Source of the DNA: Aquisphaera insulae
Lineage (GTDB): Bacteria; Planctomycetota; Planctomycetia; Isosphaerales; Isosphaeraceae
DNA length: 41,564 nt
Assembly: GCF_011064615.1 (NCBI RefSeq)
Contig: NZ_JAALJH010000081.1
Span: 1 to 41,564, forward strand
Direction: 5' to 3'
Made by a program: the position numbers and the translations under genes. Shown here piece after piece: positions 26,201-34,288 of the stretch (its first letter is position 1; each line of letters opens with the position of its first letter). The notes beneath the pieces were generated by a model. The model worked only from the letters and a program-made list of their open reading frames with translations, did not search any database and was not told where the DNA came from.

Positions 26201-26415
26201 CCGTCGAGGGCCGGCTGCGGCTGATCTACAACCGGGCCGGCGCCGACCTGCCCGACGATCACGACGAGCTGCTCGGCCTGGCCCGCCGGCTCGGATACGA
26301 TCGGCCCGGAGTCGGCGACCCGGTGGCCGTCTTCCTGGCCGATGCGGCCCGGCACGGCGTCCGCGTCCGGTCGGCCTTCGAGGCCCTTGTGGGGCCCGGC
26401 ACGGCCGGCGGTTAG
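23281..26415 (+). CDS. glnE: Bifunctional glutamine synthetase adenylyltransferase/adenylyl-removing enzyme
   Basis: This 1044-residue protein has the duplicated nucleotidyltransferase layout of GlnE. The first catalytic domain holds GLGKLGGRELNYSSDIDLIF (about 223-242) and removes AMP from glutamine synthetase; the second holds GLGKLGGRELNYHSDLDLVF (about 757-776) and attaches it. Both have the SDxDL metal-binding pair. Helical regulatory regions lie after each (for example GHGGIRDVEFVVQFLQLLH and RGIGGLVDVEFIVQYLMLIH). In other bacteria PII proteins control the two activities, slowing or restoring glutamine synthetase with nitrogen supply; no glnA or glnB is in the window. ATG at 23281 is four bases after the SUKH gene stop. 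The length is somewhat above the usual 950 or so. Confidence 0.95.
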   Translation: MNQWSPAYRDDPELLRGWFRALGIRDTEHARGVFQDLMAHAGPDGLELVDRIAVQLLDVLPRSPEPAMALANLERFIAARSDPVPTLRTLAENAKTTEVLLQVFSTSQHFSELFIRDPSLIDWLRRGAGRRDRAALIEDLWNELGVAATDRDRSLVIRRFRLRESLRIGYNDIVRGFPLELITLDLSNLADACTEAAVRLARASAEERFGTPRRKDGAPARFVVLGLGKLGGRELNYSSDIDLIFLYDEGGSTDGPRVVSNAEFFARMGTEVVRLLAEHTELGVAYRVDMRLRPDGEQGALASSFDATMGYYVTRGRTWERQALIKCRPVAGDLDLGGTFLEAITPFVYRRYLGAAEISEIKALKRRIEQRTVSAGRDRFEVKTGHGGIRDVEFVVQFLQLLHGGEYPVVRSANTLTAIHNLEQVGSLTTDERSIMDDTYRFLRRLEHRLQILFDRQTHEMPRSLDALRTLAIRMGYRPAAPFEDWGDPARRFFADYRSKTELNRRILNHVLHDAFLDEDDDSAVDPVVDLVLDPDPTEDHIAEVLGRYPFRDLATAYHNLMALAREDFPFLSHARCRHFLAAIAPRLLQAVGRTADPDMTLTNLEKVSASLGAKAILWELFNFNPPSLKLYVDLCATSQFLSQILISNPGMIDDLMDSLVVDRPVPGSAVKAELAELTSGATALSHIIWSFRNKEWIRIGTRDILGREPIRQVTRELAEAAEAIVGQVARDQWQQSVLRHGIPQRSSDGRRDRWAILGLGKLGGRELNYHSDLDLVFLHEEDGKSAGPERVISNDQLFAEAAQRVLRALSGDASTGAVYHVDTRLRPYGASGPLAVTLSRFREYFEVSAQTWEWLALTRARVIHATGGFGRAVGDMLRGLFARRFDRAAVAADVIAMRRKLERASSRSVMKRGIGGLVDVEFIVQYLMLIHAADQPELVRPNVWEALDALGRVGLVPDPMLAHLREAYDFLRTVEGRLRLIYNRAGADLPDDHDELLGLARRLGYDRPGVGDPVAVFLADAARHGVRVRSAFEALVGPGTAGG

Positions 26416-26416
26416 C

Positions 26417-27136
26417 TCAGGGCCCCGACGGCCTCCTCGGTCGCCAGTTGCCCCCCAGGTCCAGGATCTCGTGCGGGTGGAAGTTGGCCTTGTAGGCCAG
26501 CGAGGCGCATTCGGCCACCCAGTAGCCGAGGTAGACGTGGGGCAGCGCACGCCTCCTGGTCTCTTCGATCAGGGTGAGGACGTTCCAGGTCCCCAGGCCG
26601 CGGCGCGAGTCGGCCGGGTCGTGGACGAAGTAGATCGCCGACAGCCCGACGGGCAGCGGATCGACGAAGCCCAGGCCGGCGAGCCGGCCGTCGATGCGGA
26701 AGGCCCATTCCTCCGTCGGGATGGGATTGTCCACGAACGACTCGGCATAGCTCAGCGGATCAACCTGGCGCTCCCGCCATCCGCGGGTCTCGGCCCGGTG
26801 GTCGTGGAACCGCTGGTACAGGTCGAGCCGTTCCGGCGTGATCCGGGGGGGCCCGATCTCCAGGCTCACGCTTCCTTCGTTGAGCTTGCGGTTCCTCGAC
26901 TGGCTGCGATTGGGGTGGAACCGGCTCGCGTCCACGCGGAGCGAGCGGCAGGCGTCGCAGAGCCGGCAGCGGGGCCGGAAGAGCATGTGCCCGAACCGCC
27001 GCCAGCCGGCGAGCATCACGGTCGCGTACTCGTCGGCCGTCAGCTCGGAGACGTAGTCGTACTCCATCCGGGCCATCCGGCCCGGGAGATAGCTGCAGGG
27101 CTCGTCGGGGGCGAGAATCCGGAAAGTCGATGGCAA
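26417..27136 (-). CDS. bpt: Leucyl/arginyl-tRNA--protein transferase (Bpt/ATE family)
   Basis: This 239-residue enzyme moves an amino acid from aminoacyl-tRNA to the N terminus of proteins, marking them for ClpS/ClpAP decay. The N-terminal part has the conserved PCSYLPGRMARMEY and the cysteine cluster CRLCDACRSLRVD (C57, C60, C63, with C14), seen across ATE1/Bpt and implicated in cluster or heme binding. The C-terminal half has the GNAT-like fold, with IYFVHDP and YLGYWVAECASLAYKANF. Bacterial Bpt usually transfers leucine to Asp/Glu N termini. The start is TTG at 27136 because the conserved block begins only 13 residues in; no ATG or GTG is available upstream. Its stop is one base from the glnE stop on the other strand, so the two genes converge tightly. 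Confidence 0.9.
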   Translation of the reverse strand: MPSTFRILAPDEPCSYLPGRMARMEYDYVSELTADEYATVMLAGWRRFGHMLFRPRCRLCDACRSLRVDASRFHPNRSQSRNRKLNEGSVSLEIGPPRITPERLDLYQRFHDHRAETRGWRERQVDPLSYAESFVDNPIPTEEWAFRIDGRLAGLGFVDPLPVGLSAIYFVHDPADSRRGLGTWNVLTLIEETRRRALPHVYLGYWVAECASLAYKANFHPHEILDLGGNWRPRRPSGP

Positions 27137-27271
27137 TGGATTGGACCTTCGGTCCTCGTGTGCGGTCGATGGAGCCAGGGTGTCCGCGGGTCGCTCGATT
27201 ATACGACCGCGATCCTCGCTCCGCCCGATCGACCGCCGCGAAGGCGTCGGGATCCTCGTCCAGGAGTCGCG

Positions 27272-28504
27272 TCAGCCGGGCGAGGAGCGGAAGAACCGCG
27301 CCATCGCGGCCCGGCCGCGCGCCATGCCACCGTCGCGACCGAACAGCGCGTCGCGGAGGCCGCGGGCCCGATTCTGCAGGCTCCAGCCCAGGCTCGCCTG
27401 CATCTCCGCGATCGCGGCCTCCTGGTCCCGGACGAGGCCGGAGAGCCTGCGTCCCTCCTCGATCCCGAGCCGGACCCGCTCCTCGGCCCGGTCGAGCTTC
27501 TCCTCGAGCTGCCCCTTCTCCGCCGCGATCCGCCCCATTTCGGACGCGATCCGCCCCTTTTCGGACGCGATCCGGACGATCTCCGCGGCGTACCGCCGAT
27601 TCTCCTCGCCCACCGAGTCGAGCCTCGCCACGAGGTTGTCGCACTCCTCTCGGAGGATCCGATAGGCCTCGTCGGCCGCCCCGAGCGCGTTGATCCCGGT
27701 CAGGACCTCGTCGAGGCGAGCATGGACCCCCTCCTGGAGCGAGCGGATCCGCGCGAGCTCGCGGCCCTGCTCCGCCGCGACGGCCTCGACCACGGCCCTG
27801 ACGGCGTGATCCAGCACCGCCTCGCCGAGCCGAGAATAGGAGGCGCGAATCTCGTCGCGCGCCGGGCGATCCGAGCCCTCTTTCAGCAGGCCCGACAGGC
27901 GGTCGGGGACCCGGCCCACCGCGACGACGCCCAGGCCGTAGCTGTGGGTGAACTCGAAGGCCGGATGCCGATCGGAGAGCTCCGAGAAGAGCCGATAGAC
28001 GCCGAATCCCCGGTCCCGGACGTCCGTGTCGTGGAAGAGGACGACGGCATCCTCGGAGAGCTTGGGGGACCAGGTCTCGAAATCGTGCTTCACGGCCTCG
28101 TAGGTGTGCAGGCCGTCGATATGGAGCAGGTCGATCGAGCCGTCCGGGAAGCGATCCACGGCCTCGTCGAAGAGGCAGCGATGGAGGGTGGAGAAGTGGG
28201 CGTAGTGGTTCCGATTGCGGCAATCGACCGCCTCGTAGATCTCGTCCCCGTAATGGCCGGCCTGGTCGTCGCCGCGCCACGAATCCACCGAGTGGCAGAG
28301 CGTCGGCAGGGCCAGGCGGCTCACCGCCTGACAGAAGGCGAAATAGGAGTTGCCGGAGTGGGTCCCCAGCTCGACCAGGCAGCGCGGGCGGATCGCCTCG
28401 ACCAGCCAGAAGGCGAAGGGGATGTGGCCGACCCAGGCATGAGGATCGGCGACGTGCTCCGGCGCCCAGAATGAGGCCGGGGAGAGATGGGAAGGGTGCT
28501 CCAT
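27272..28504 (-). CDS. Methyltransferase with long C-terminal coiled coil
   Basis: This 410-residue protein joins an N-terminal class I SAM methyltransferase domain (about 35-205; ELGTHSGNSYFAF for SAM binding, IDGLHTYEAVKHD and FHDTDVRDRG downstream, as in Methyltransf_24) to a long coiled coil (about 255-385). The coil has clear heptads, RIASEKG-RIASEMG-RIAAEKG, coded by three near-identical 21-bp units, so the rod has grown by unit duplication. A short basic tail (RGRAAMARFFRSSPG) follows and may touch membrane. In E. coli WbdD a methyltransferase-kinase carries a coiled coil that sets O-antigen length; a similar role is inference only, since there is no kinase domain. Same strand as the four-domain glycosyltransferase, 103 bp downstream of it; ATG at 28504 lacks a strong ribosome site. 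Confidence 0.83.
   Translation of the reverse strand: MEHPSHLSPASFWAPEHVADPHAWVGHIPFAFWLVEAIRPRCLVELGTHSGNSYFAFCQAVSRLALPTLCHSVDSWRGDDQAGHYGDEIYEAVDCRNRNHYAHFSTLHRCLFDEAVDRFPDGSIDLLHIDGLHTYEAVKHDFETWSPKLSEDAVVLFHDTDVRDRGFGVYRLFSELSDRHPAFEFTHSYGLGVVAVGRVPDRLSGLLKEGSDRPARDEIRASYSRLGEAVLDHAVRAVVEAVAAEQGRELARIRSLQEGVHARLDEVLTGINALGAADEAYRILREECDNLVARLDSVGEENRRYAAEIVRIASEKGRIASEMGRIAAEKGQLEEKLDRAEERVRLGIEEGRRLSGLVRDQEAAIAEMQASLGWSLQNRARGLRDALFGRDGGMARGRAAMARFFRSSPG
27511..27573. repeat. 21-bp tandem repeats coding for heptads
   Basis: Three 21-bp units at 27511-27531, 27532-27552 and 27553-27573 are near identical; the second and third differ at one base. Read on the minus strand they give consecutive heptads of the methyltransferase coiled coil. 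A fourth, diverged unit follows to 27594. Confidence 0.85.
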
Positions 28505-28607
28505 GATCGCTACTCGACTTTCCTGCCCCGGGCCCTGTCATTTCGATACGTCAATCTTCACGCGATTGATCTTCGGCCTCGTCGCCGACGCTCGGCCCGC
28601 CGCCCCG

Positions 28608-31600
28608 TCAAGATTCGAGGCGACGTGCAACGGCATCGCGGTGCGAGACCGCGTGCGGGCCATGCCCGGCCGCGTCCGCCGCATGTCGCTCGACGCGTGC
28701 CGTCCGGCTCCTCCTCGGCGACGCCGGCAGGGCCCTGAGGATCGTCCGCGGCCCCCGCGATCGGGGATCGTCCGCCAGGGGATCGAACGGGTCCCCCCCG
28801 GCGATGCGGGCCCGGTGACGCTCGAGGAATCTCAGCTCGTCCTCGCGCGTGGGCCGCCCCAGCACGCCGTGGTGACGCTCCGTCCCCACGCCCGCCATGC
28901 CGAGCACCGCGTAGACGTCCAGGATCACCTTGTACCCCGCCTCCGCGGCCCTGAGGCAGTAGTCCGCGTCGTGCAGGCCGGCCTCGAATCGGGGGTCGAA
29001 TCCGCCCAGCTCTTCCAGGACCGAGGCCCTCGTGAGGAGGCACGCGGCGCTCACCGCGGAGACGTCATGGCTGGCGAGTAGCTCTCCCACGTTGCCCGGG
29101 TTGCGGCCCGCGATCCAGTGCCGAAAGGGCGAACCGCGTCGGCAGGCCGTCACGCGGCCATCGCCGCGGATGGAAAGGCCCGCGTGCTCCACGTCCTGGC
29201 GCTCGTTGAGGAGTAGCGGGCCGACAACCCCGACGTCGGGGCGGTCGGCGAAGCCGAGCATGTGCTCCAGCCACCCCGGGTCGCTCGCGCGGATCGAGTC
29301 GTCGAGGAGGAGGTAATGCGTGTAGCCGCCGCCGAGTTGGGCGATCGCCTCGCTGACGCGGGCGGCCGCCCCCTGCCCCTTCGGCGCGTCGAGCGTGATC
29401 ACCTCCGCGAGCGACCGGTCGACGGTCCGCTCGAGGCCGGCGAGGCACTCATCCAGCCGCCGCGGATCGGAGGGAGAGACCAGGATCGCGATCCGGCCCC
29501 CCGCCGCGGCCGGGTAGCGGATGTCGCGATGATTGAAGTGGATCCGGTCCTGGATCTCCGCCCGCTGCTCGGTCCTGAGGAAATGGCGCTCCAGGGCCGC
29601 ACGCGAGGCGTCCGTGCACTCGTCCATCTTGCGGTGCCCCAGGCTGCCGGGATGGGTCCGCCAGCGGTAGAGGACCTCCGGGACGTGGCAGATGCTCTCG
29701 CAGGCCTCGACGAGCCTGAGGTTCATGTCCACATCCTGAGAGATCGTCATGCCTTCATGAAGGCCGCCCAGGGCCCGGACGATCTCCGCGCGGGCCGCGA
29801 CCAGGTGGACGAAGTAGGGGTGCCCCAGGTAATGGTCGTACGAGAAGTCGGGCCGGAGGTCGACCCGGATGACCTTCTCGAGCCGCTCGCCGGCGATCGC
29901 CTCGTCGCTGTAGAGCATGTCCGGCCGATCCCGGAGGATGGCCTCCGCGAACGCCTGGAGGGCGTGGGGCTCGAGCGCGTCGTCGTGATCCATGAAGACG
30001 ATGTAGTCCCCGGCCGCGGTCGAGATCCCGCGATTCGTCGCCGCCGCCACGCCCTTGTTCGCCTCGGCGTGGACCACGACCATCCGCGAGTCGCGCGACG
30101 CCCGCTCGTCGAGGGTGTGGCGCACGTGGGGCGACGGGCTGGCGTCGTCGACGCAGATCAGCTCCCAGTTCGGGTAGGTCTGATCGCGGACGCTATCGAT
30201 GGCCTGCCGGAGCCAATCCTCGCGCGGCTCGTAGACGGGCATGACGACGGAGAACCGCGGCGCGTCGCCCGGCCATGCCCGGCCCCGGAGGGCGGCAAGT
30301 TGGCCCGGAGACGGCGTGGAGCGGCGGAACCGGAGGGCGGCGAGCCGGGGCTGCAGGTTGAGCGAGGGGATCTGGTCGCAGAGGTCCTGGAGCAGGCCGG
30401 TTGCCCCTCCCTCGCGGAAGGAGCGCGCGAGCCGCCGCGCCGCGGCCGGGTCACGCCTGAGATGTCCCGCGATCGTCCGGGCGGCTCGCCCCCCCGCCAC
30501 CGTCCGGCGTGCCAGCCGGGCGACCCCGGCGGAGGCGGGGCCCAGGACGGGTATGGGCTTGATCGCGAGGCGTAGCGCGGAGTAGACGGTCGCCCGCGAG
30601 TTCAGGCGACGGAGCGACTTCGCCGACCGGACGGCCGCCGAGCGGGCGCGACCGTAGGCCGGGCCCAGGAGGCGCTTCATCACCCCGACGACGCTGTCGG
30701 CGACCCGATAGCGGAGGGGTGCCCTGCCGTGGTGGCCGGCCGGCACCAGGGCGTAGCCGCCCGGCGACGCCGCGTCCTGGGGCGCCGAGGGCAGCCACGG
30801 ATGTCCGACCGCGTGATAGAGGTGCCGCATACGCCACTCGGCGATGATCCCGCCGTGGCGCTCGTGCAAGCACGTGAACTCGATGTCCTCGTTCGCCGAG
30901 CCGCGTGAGATCGATTCGTGATGCGTCCCCTCGACGCTGCCGAGGTAATAGTGGCGATAGCCCGCCGCCAGGGCCCGGAGGCAGATGTCCGCGTCGCCGA
31001 ACCCGTTCGGGAAGAACCGCTCCTCCAGCCGCCCCAGGGACTCGAACGTCTCGCGGCGGGTCATGGCGCAGGCGAATGTCACGCACATGCTGACCCGTTC
31101 GATGTCGACGAACTCCTCGGCGGCGTTGGCGTGTGCGATCAGCGTGTAGCCGGAGCCGTGGACCCGCTCGATGAACCGCACGCCGCCGTGCTGGATCCCC
31201 TGGCCGCCGGGGTAATGGAGCTTGATCCCGACGAACCCGGCGGTGCGGTCCGCCAGGAGCTGCATCGCCATGACCTGGAGCGCGCATGGCGTGGACAGCT
31301 CGACGTCGTTGTTCATGAACAGCAGGAGGTCCCGATCGAGGCCGAATCGCTCGATCGCCGCGTTGTTCAGCCGGGCGAAGTTGAACGCGCCATGGTCGTC
31401 GAGCAGCTCGTATCGGACCGACCGGCGTCTCGCCAGCCACTCCACCAGGCGGGGGCGGGTCTCCGGCCTCGACGAGTTGTTGTTGACGAGGACCACGAGG
31501 ACGTCGAGGGCATGCTCCTGCACCTCGATCGACTCCAGGCCCTGGATCGTGGTTTCCACCTGGTCCTTGAAGGGGATGACGATCAGGAGGCGGGGCGTCG

Positions 31601-32576
31601 GCACGCCCGGGAGGTCGGTGATCCAGACGCTGGAGGCGGCGAGCGGATCGGCCTCGGTCGCGACCTTTGCGGTCCAGGAGGCGCCGGGGAAGGCCCGGGG
31701 CACATGATCCTCGAGCAGCCGCCGTCGCCTCGCGGCCAGCGTGGCCGGATTCCCGAGCGCGCGGGCGGCGGAGCCGACGCGTCGGTAATAGCCGAAGAGG
31801 GCCGCGTGCCGGGCGTTGAGGCGGCCGCTGCGGGCGATTCGCAGCCAGAGGTCATGCTCCTCGACCCCTTCGAGCGCCTCGCGGAAGGCCGGTCCTCCTC
31901 CGGAGCATTCCTCCACCAGGTCCCGCCGGACCGCGACCAGCCTGCCGAGGTAGGGCAAGCGGAGGAGCGTGAACGAGTCGAAGGGGGGTTTCAGCAGGAT
32001 CCTCGTCGGCGCGACCCAGTCCGAATCGATCTCCATCTCGTTGGTGAAGACCAGATTCACGGCCGGGTCTTCGTGCAGGTGCCTGGCGAGCAGCCCCAGG
32101 GCCATCGGGTGGAGGACCCCGTCGCCATCGATCGGGACGAGGCATCCGCCGGTCGCCGCGGAGAGCCCGAGGTTCTTCGCGTGGCTGGCGCCCCGCGCGA
32201 TCTCCGAGGCGATCACGCGGATCCGCGGGTCGCGTCGCGACCAGGCCCGGGCCAGCTTCAGGTGATCGCGGCGGCTGCTGCCGTCGTCGACCAGGATCAA
32301 TTCCCAGTCGGGGTACGACTGGCAGCGGCAGGAGAGGATCAACTCCTCGAGGTGACGGGGGGAGGCGTCCCGCAGGGTCGCCAGGAGCGAGAACGTCGGC
32401 CGCCCGGCCATCTCCTCGAACCGAGCCCGCTCCATCCGCAGTCCGCGGAGCAGCGACGGGATCTCCTGCTGGTAGGCATCGAAGATCCACGCGTGGGTCC
32501 GGAGGAACTTGCCTTCCTCCGCGTGCTCTCCGAGGAGGTCCGCGAAGCCGTCCGATGGGCGTGCCTGGCTAGCCAA
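28608..32576 (-). CDS. Multidomain glycosyltransferase with four GT2-like modules
   Basis: This predicted 1322-residue protein holds four GT-A/GT2-type modules. Module 1 (about 60-300) has WELILVDDGSSRRD and DGDGVLHPMA. Module 2 (about 325-610) has LLIVIPFKDQVETT, LNNAAIERF and FMNNDVEL. Module 3 (about 770-1010) has FSVVMPVYEPREDW, WELICVDDASPS and VFMDHDDALEPHAL. Module 4 (about 1025-1260) has RIAILVSPSDPRRLDE and LLLDDSIRASDPGW. The linker at about 610-770 is rich in Arg/Ala. Modules 1-3 have acidic DXD-like motifs; module 4 is weaker. It should build or extend a surface polysaccharide at the cytoplasmic membrane. I start at TTG 32576, where GAGGAGAG precedes the codon; the frame to 32795 adds 73 unconvincing residues. 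A methyltransferase follows on the same strand. Confidence 0.88.
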   Translation of the reverse strand: MASQARPSDGFADLLGEHAEEGKFLRTHAWIFDAYQQEIPSLLRGLRMERARFEEMAGRPTFSLLATLRDASPRHLEELILSCRCQSYPDWELILVDDGSSRRDHLKLARAWSRRDPRIRVIASEIARGASHAKNLGLSAATGGCLVPIDGDGVLHPMALGLLARHLHEDPAVNLVFTNEMEIDSDWVAPTRILLKPPFDSFTLLRLPYLGRLVAVRRDLVEECSGGGPAFREALEGVEEHDLWLRIARSGRLNARHAALFGYYRRVGSAARALGNPATLAARRRRLLEDHVPRAFPGASWTAKVATEADPLAASSVWITDLPGVPTPRLLIVIPFKDQVETTIQGLESIEVQEHALDVLVVLVNNNSSRPETRPRLVEWLARRRSVRYELLDDHGAFNFARLNNAAIERFGLDRDLLLFMNNDVELSTPCALQVMAMQLLADRTAGFVGIKLHYPGGQGIQHGGVRFIERVHGSGYTLIAHANAAEEFVDIERVSMCVTFACAMTRRETFESLGRLEERFFPNGFGDADICLRALAAGYRHYYLGSVEGTHHESISRGSANEDIEFTCLHERHGGIIAEWRMRHLYHAVGHPWLPSAPQDAASPGGYALVPAGHHGRAPLRYRVADSVVGVMKRLLGPAYGRARSAAVRSAKSLRRLNSRATVYSALRLAIKPIPVLGPASAGVARLARRTVAGGRAARTIAGHLRRDPAAARRLARSFREGGATGLLQDLCDQIPSLNLQPRLAALRFRRSTPSPGQLAALRGRAWPGDAPRFSVVMPVYEPREDWLRQAIDSVRDQTYPNWELICVDDASPSPHVRHTLDERASRDSRMVVVHAEANKGVAAATNRGISTAAGDYIVFMDHDDALEPHALQAFAEAILRDRPDMLYSDEAIAGERLEKVIRVDLRPDFSYDHYLGHPYFVHLVAARAEIVRALGGLHEGMTISQDVDMNLRLVEACESICHVPEVLYRWRTHPGSLGHRKMDECTDASRAALERHFLRTEQRAEIQDRIHFNHRDIRYPAAAGGRIAILVSPSDPRRLDECLAGLERTVDRSLAEVITLDAPKGQGAAARVSEAIAQLGGGYTHYLLLDDSIRASDPGWLEHMLGFADRPDVGVVGPLLLNERQDVEHAGLSIRGDGRVTACRRGSPFRHWIAGRNPGNVGELLASHDVSAVSAACLLTRASVLEELGGFDPRFEAGLHDADYCLRAAEAGYKVILDVYAVLGMAGVGTERHHGVLGRPTREDELRFLERHRARIAGGDPFDPLADDPRSRGPRTILRALPASPRRSRTARVERHAADAAGHGPHAVSHRDAVARRLES

Positions 32577-33222
32577 GTCTCTCTCCTCATCTGCTGGACT
32601 TGCGGCGGTGCGGCCGCCATGGGAGTCCGAAGCGTCCGCAGGGGCCGGGCCGGGCCGCGGGCGGACGCGGCGAGCACCCTGTCGTCCTCCCCCGTTCTCG
32701 CCTGCTCCGACGGGTCGGCGGGGAATCTCGCCGGTGGCGCGGCGGCTGGCAAGGTCGCCCCGACGCTCGAGGCGAACCTCGAGCGCGTCGATCATCTGAA
32801 CATGGCTGTCGCAGGCCCGGACCCGCTTGGGCCGCGCGGCGGGGTCAGTCGCCGCGGGCGATCAGGCGACAGCCCGTGCACTCCATGCCGGGTCCGTCCG
32901 GCGGTGAGGTATATTCGCCCGCGGGCGATGAGGCAACCCCGAAAACCGGCGGAGCGGGCCCGCTCTCGCAAGCATCACCTCACGTGATGACCTCGCCCAA
33001 CCTGTTCTCCTTGACCTGCACGGAAGTCGCGTTAATCTCACCGGATCATCATGTGGCTCGAGACCCAATCGGAGCCACCCTCGCCCCGCTCCCCCCGGTC
33101 GCGGAGGTTGCGGGAGGGGAGCGAGGCGGATGCGGGCCGATGCTCCCGAGGGATCCGGCAGGCGTCCGATACGTCATCGGCGCGGGGTCGCCCCGGGATT
33201 CCAGGAAGAAAACGGGGCAAGG
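32577..33222. other. Intergenic region between divergent glycan genes
   Basis: This 646-bp stretch separates the minus-strand four-module glycosyltransferase from the plus-strand methyltransferase, so it should hold promoters for both. I see a 19-bp direct repeat (CCGCGGGCGATSAGGCRAC) at 32852-32870 and 32919-32937, the second inside a palindrome CGCCCGCGGGCG at 32916-32927, and CATCAC-N5-GTGATG at 32973-32989. TTGACC at 33011-33016 has only a poor -10 partner. The frames from 32577 to 32795 and 33130 are likely non-coding extensions. No gene is supported. Confidence 0.5.
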
Positions 33223-34194
33223 ATGAACGAGAGCGATCAAACCGTCGTGTCGCCATCGCGCCTGCCGGGCCTTCGCGGCCGCGCGGGGACGACCCTGAAG
33301 CGAGGAATGAGGAGGCTCTTCCCGGGCCGTTCAGGGCCCGGACCCGACGTGGGGCACACGCCCGCGGTTCCGCCCCAGCCCGAAGCCGAGGCTCCGCCCC
33401 AGGTCGCCAATCCGAACCCGCCGGAGGCGGGCATCCTCACCGAGGAGATGCTCCGGCTCAACGGCGAGGCCGCGTCCGCGGAAGGGGTCGTCGCCGCGGT
33501 CCACCCCCAGGACTTCATCTACTGGTTCATCTGCCGCCATCCCAACCTCACCCTGCCGGCGGCGACCTCGTACTACTTCTCGGACGGGGCTTCGTCCGCC
33601 AGGAAGCTGGACGAGATCGTCTCGGAGCTCGGCTATCCCGCGGACGGGCCGGTGAAGCTCCTGGAATTCGCCTCGGGCTACGGCTGCGTGACGCGTCACC
33701 TCAAGCAAAACCCGCGATGGGACCTGACGAGCTGCGACATCCATCGCGAGGCCATCGAGTTCCTGGAAGGGCCGATCGGCGTCCGCACGCTCCAGTCCAC
33801 CAGCCAGCCCGAGCAGTTCGCCGCGCCGGTGGCGTACGACATCGTCTTCGCCCTCTCGTTCTTCTCCCACATGCCGCGATCTTCATTCGGACGCTGGCTG
33901 AAGGCGCTCTATTCCACGCTCAAGAGCCCCGGCTACCTGATCTTCACCACCCACGGCGTGAAGAGCTCCGTGGCCTTCGGCATCACCCCCGAGGATATCC
34001 CAGCCGACGGATTCCTGTTCCGGGCCAACAGCGAGCAGGACGACCTGGACACGGTCGAGTACGGGTCGACCCTCTCCACGCCCCAGTTCGTGATCCAGGA
34101 GCTCTTCCGATCGGTCGGCGCCCCGATCGCCCGGTTCCGCGAGGCCGCATGGTGGGGCCACCAGGACCTCTGGGTCGTCAAGAAGGTCGACTGA
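33223..34194 (+). CDS. Class I SAM-dependent methyltransferase
   Basis: This 323-residue protein has a proline-rich, low-complexity N-terminal part (about 20-75) and a class I methyltransferase domain (about 135-315). The SAM loop reads LLEFASGYGCVTRHL and the post-motif is DLTSCDIHREAIEFL; the motif-IV region is YDIVFALSFFSHMPRSSFG, typical of Methyltransf_11/12-type enzymes. It is cytoplasmic and, by location between two large glycosyltransferase genes, may methylate a sugar or lipid-linked precursor; the substrate is not visible. ATG at 33223 is preferred; the frame opens upstream to 33130 without a start that has a ribosome site. It is followed by a strong inverted repeat that ends the transcript before the convergent GT4-GT2 gene. 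Confidence 0.87.
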   Translation: MNESDQTVVSPSRLPGLRGRAGTTLKRGMRRLFPGRSGPGPDVGHTPAVPPQPEAEAPPQVANPNPPEAGILTEEMLRLNGEAASAEGVVAAVHPQDFIYWFICRHPNLTLPAATSYYFSDGASSARKLDEIVSELGYPADGPVKLLEFASGYGCVTRHLKQNPRWDLTSCDIHREAIEFLEGPIGVRTLQSTSQPEQFAAPVAYDIVFALSFFSHMPRSSFGRWLKALYSTLKSPGYLIFTTHGVKSSVAFGITPEDIPADGFLFRANSEQDDLDTVEYGSTLSTPQFVIQELFRSVGAPIARFREAAWWGHQDLWVVKKVD

Positions 34195-34217
34195 CGACGG
34201 CTGTCTCTCCGAACAAC

Positions 34218-34257
34218 AAGAGCCGGGTGACGCATCGAAGTGCGTCACCCGGCTCTT
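34218..34257. terminator. Bidirectional hairpin terminator
   Basis: A perfect 17-bp inverted repeat, AAGAGCCGGGTGACGCA at 34218-34234 and its complement at 34241-34257, encloses the 6-nt loop TCGAAG. It lies between the stops of two convergent genes (34194 and 34289), as expected of a shared terminator. The A/T tails are short, but the stem is by far the strongest in the window. Confidence 0.85.
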
Positions 34258-34288
34258 CGGCTTTGGGGCCCGAGGGATTTCCTGGCGA

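Noticed and set aside
32577..32795. N-terminal extension of the four-module glycosyltransferase
   Set aside because: The 73 residues are low-complexity Arg/Gly-rich and lack a ribosome site, whereas GAGGAGAG precedes the TTG at 32576.
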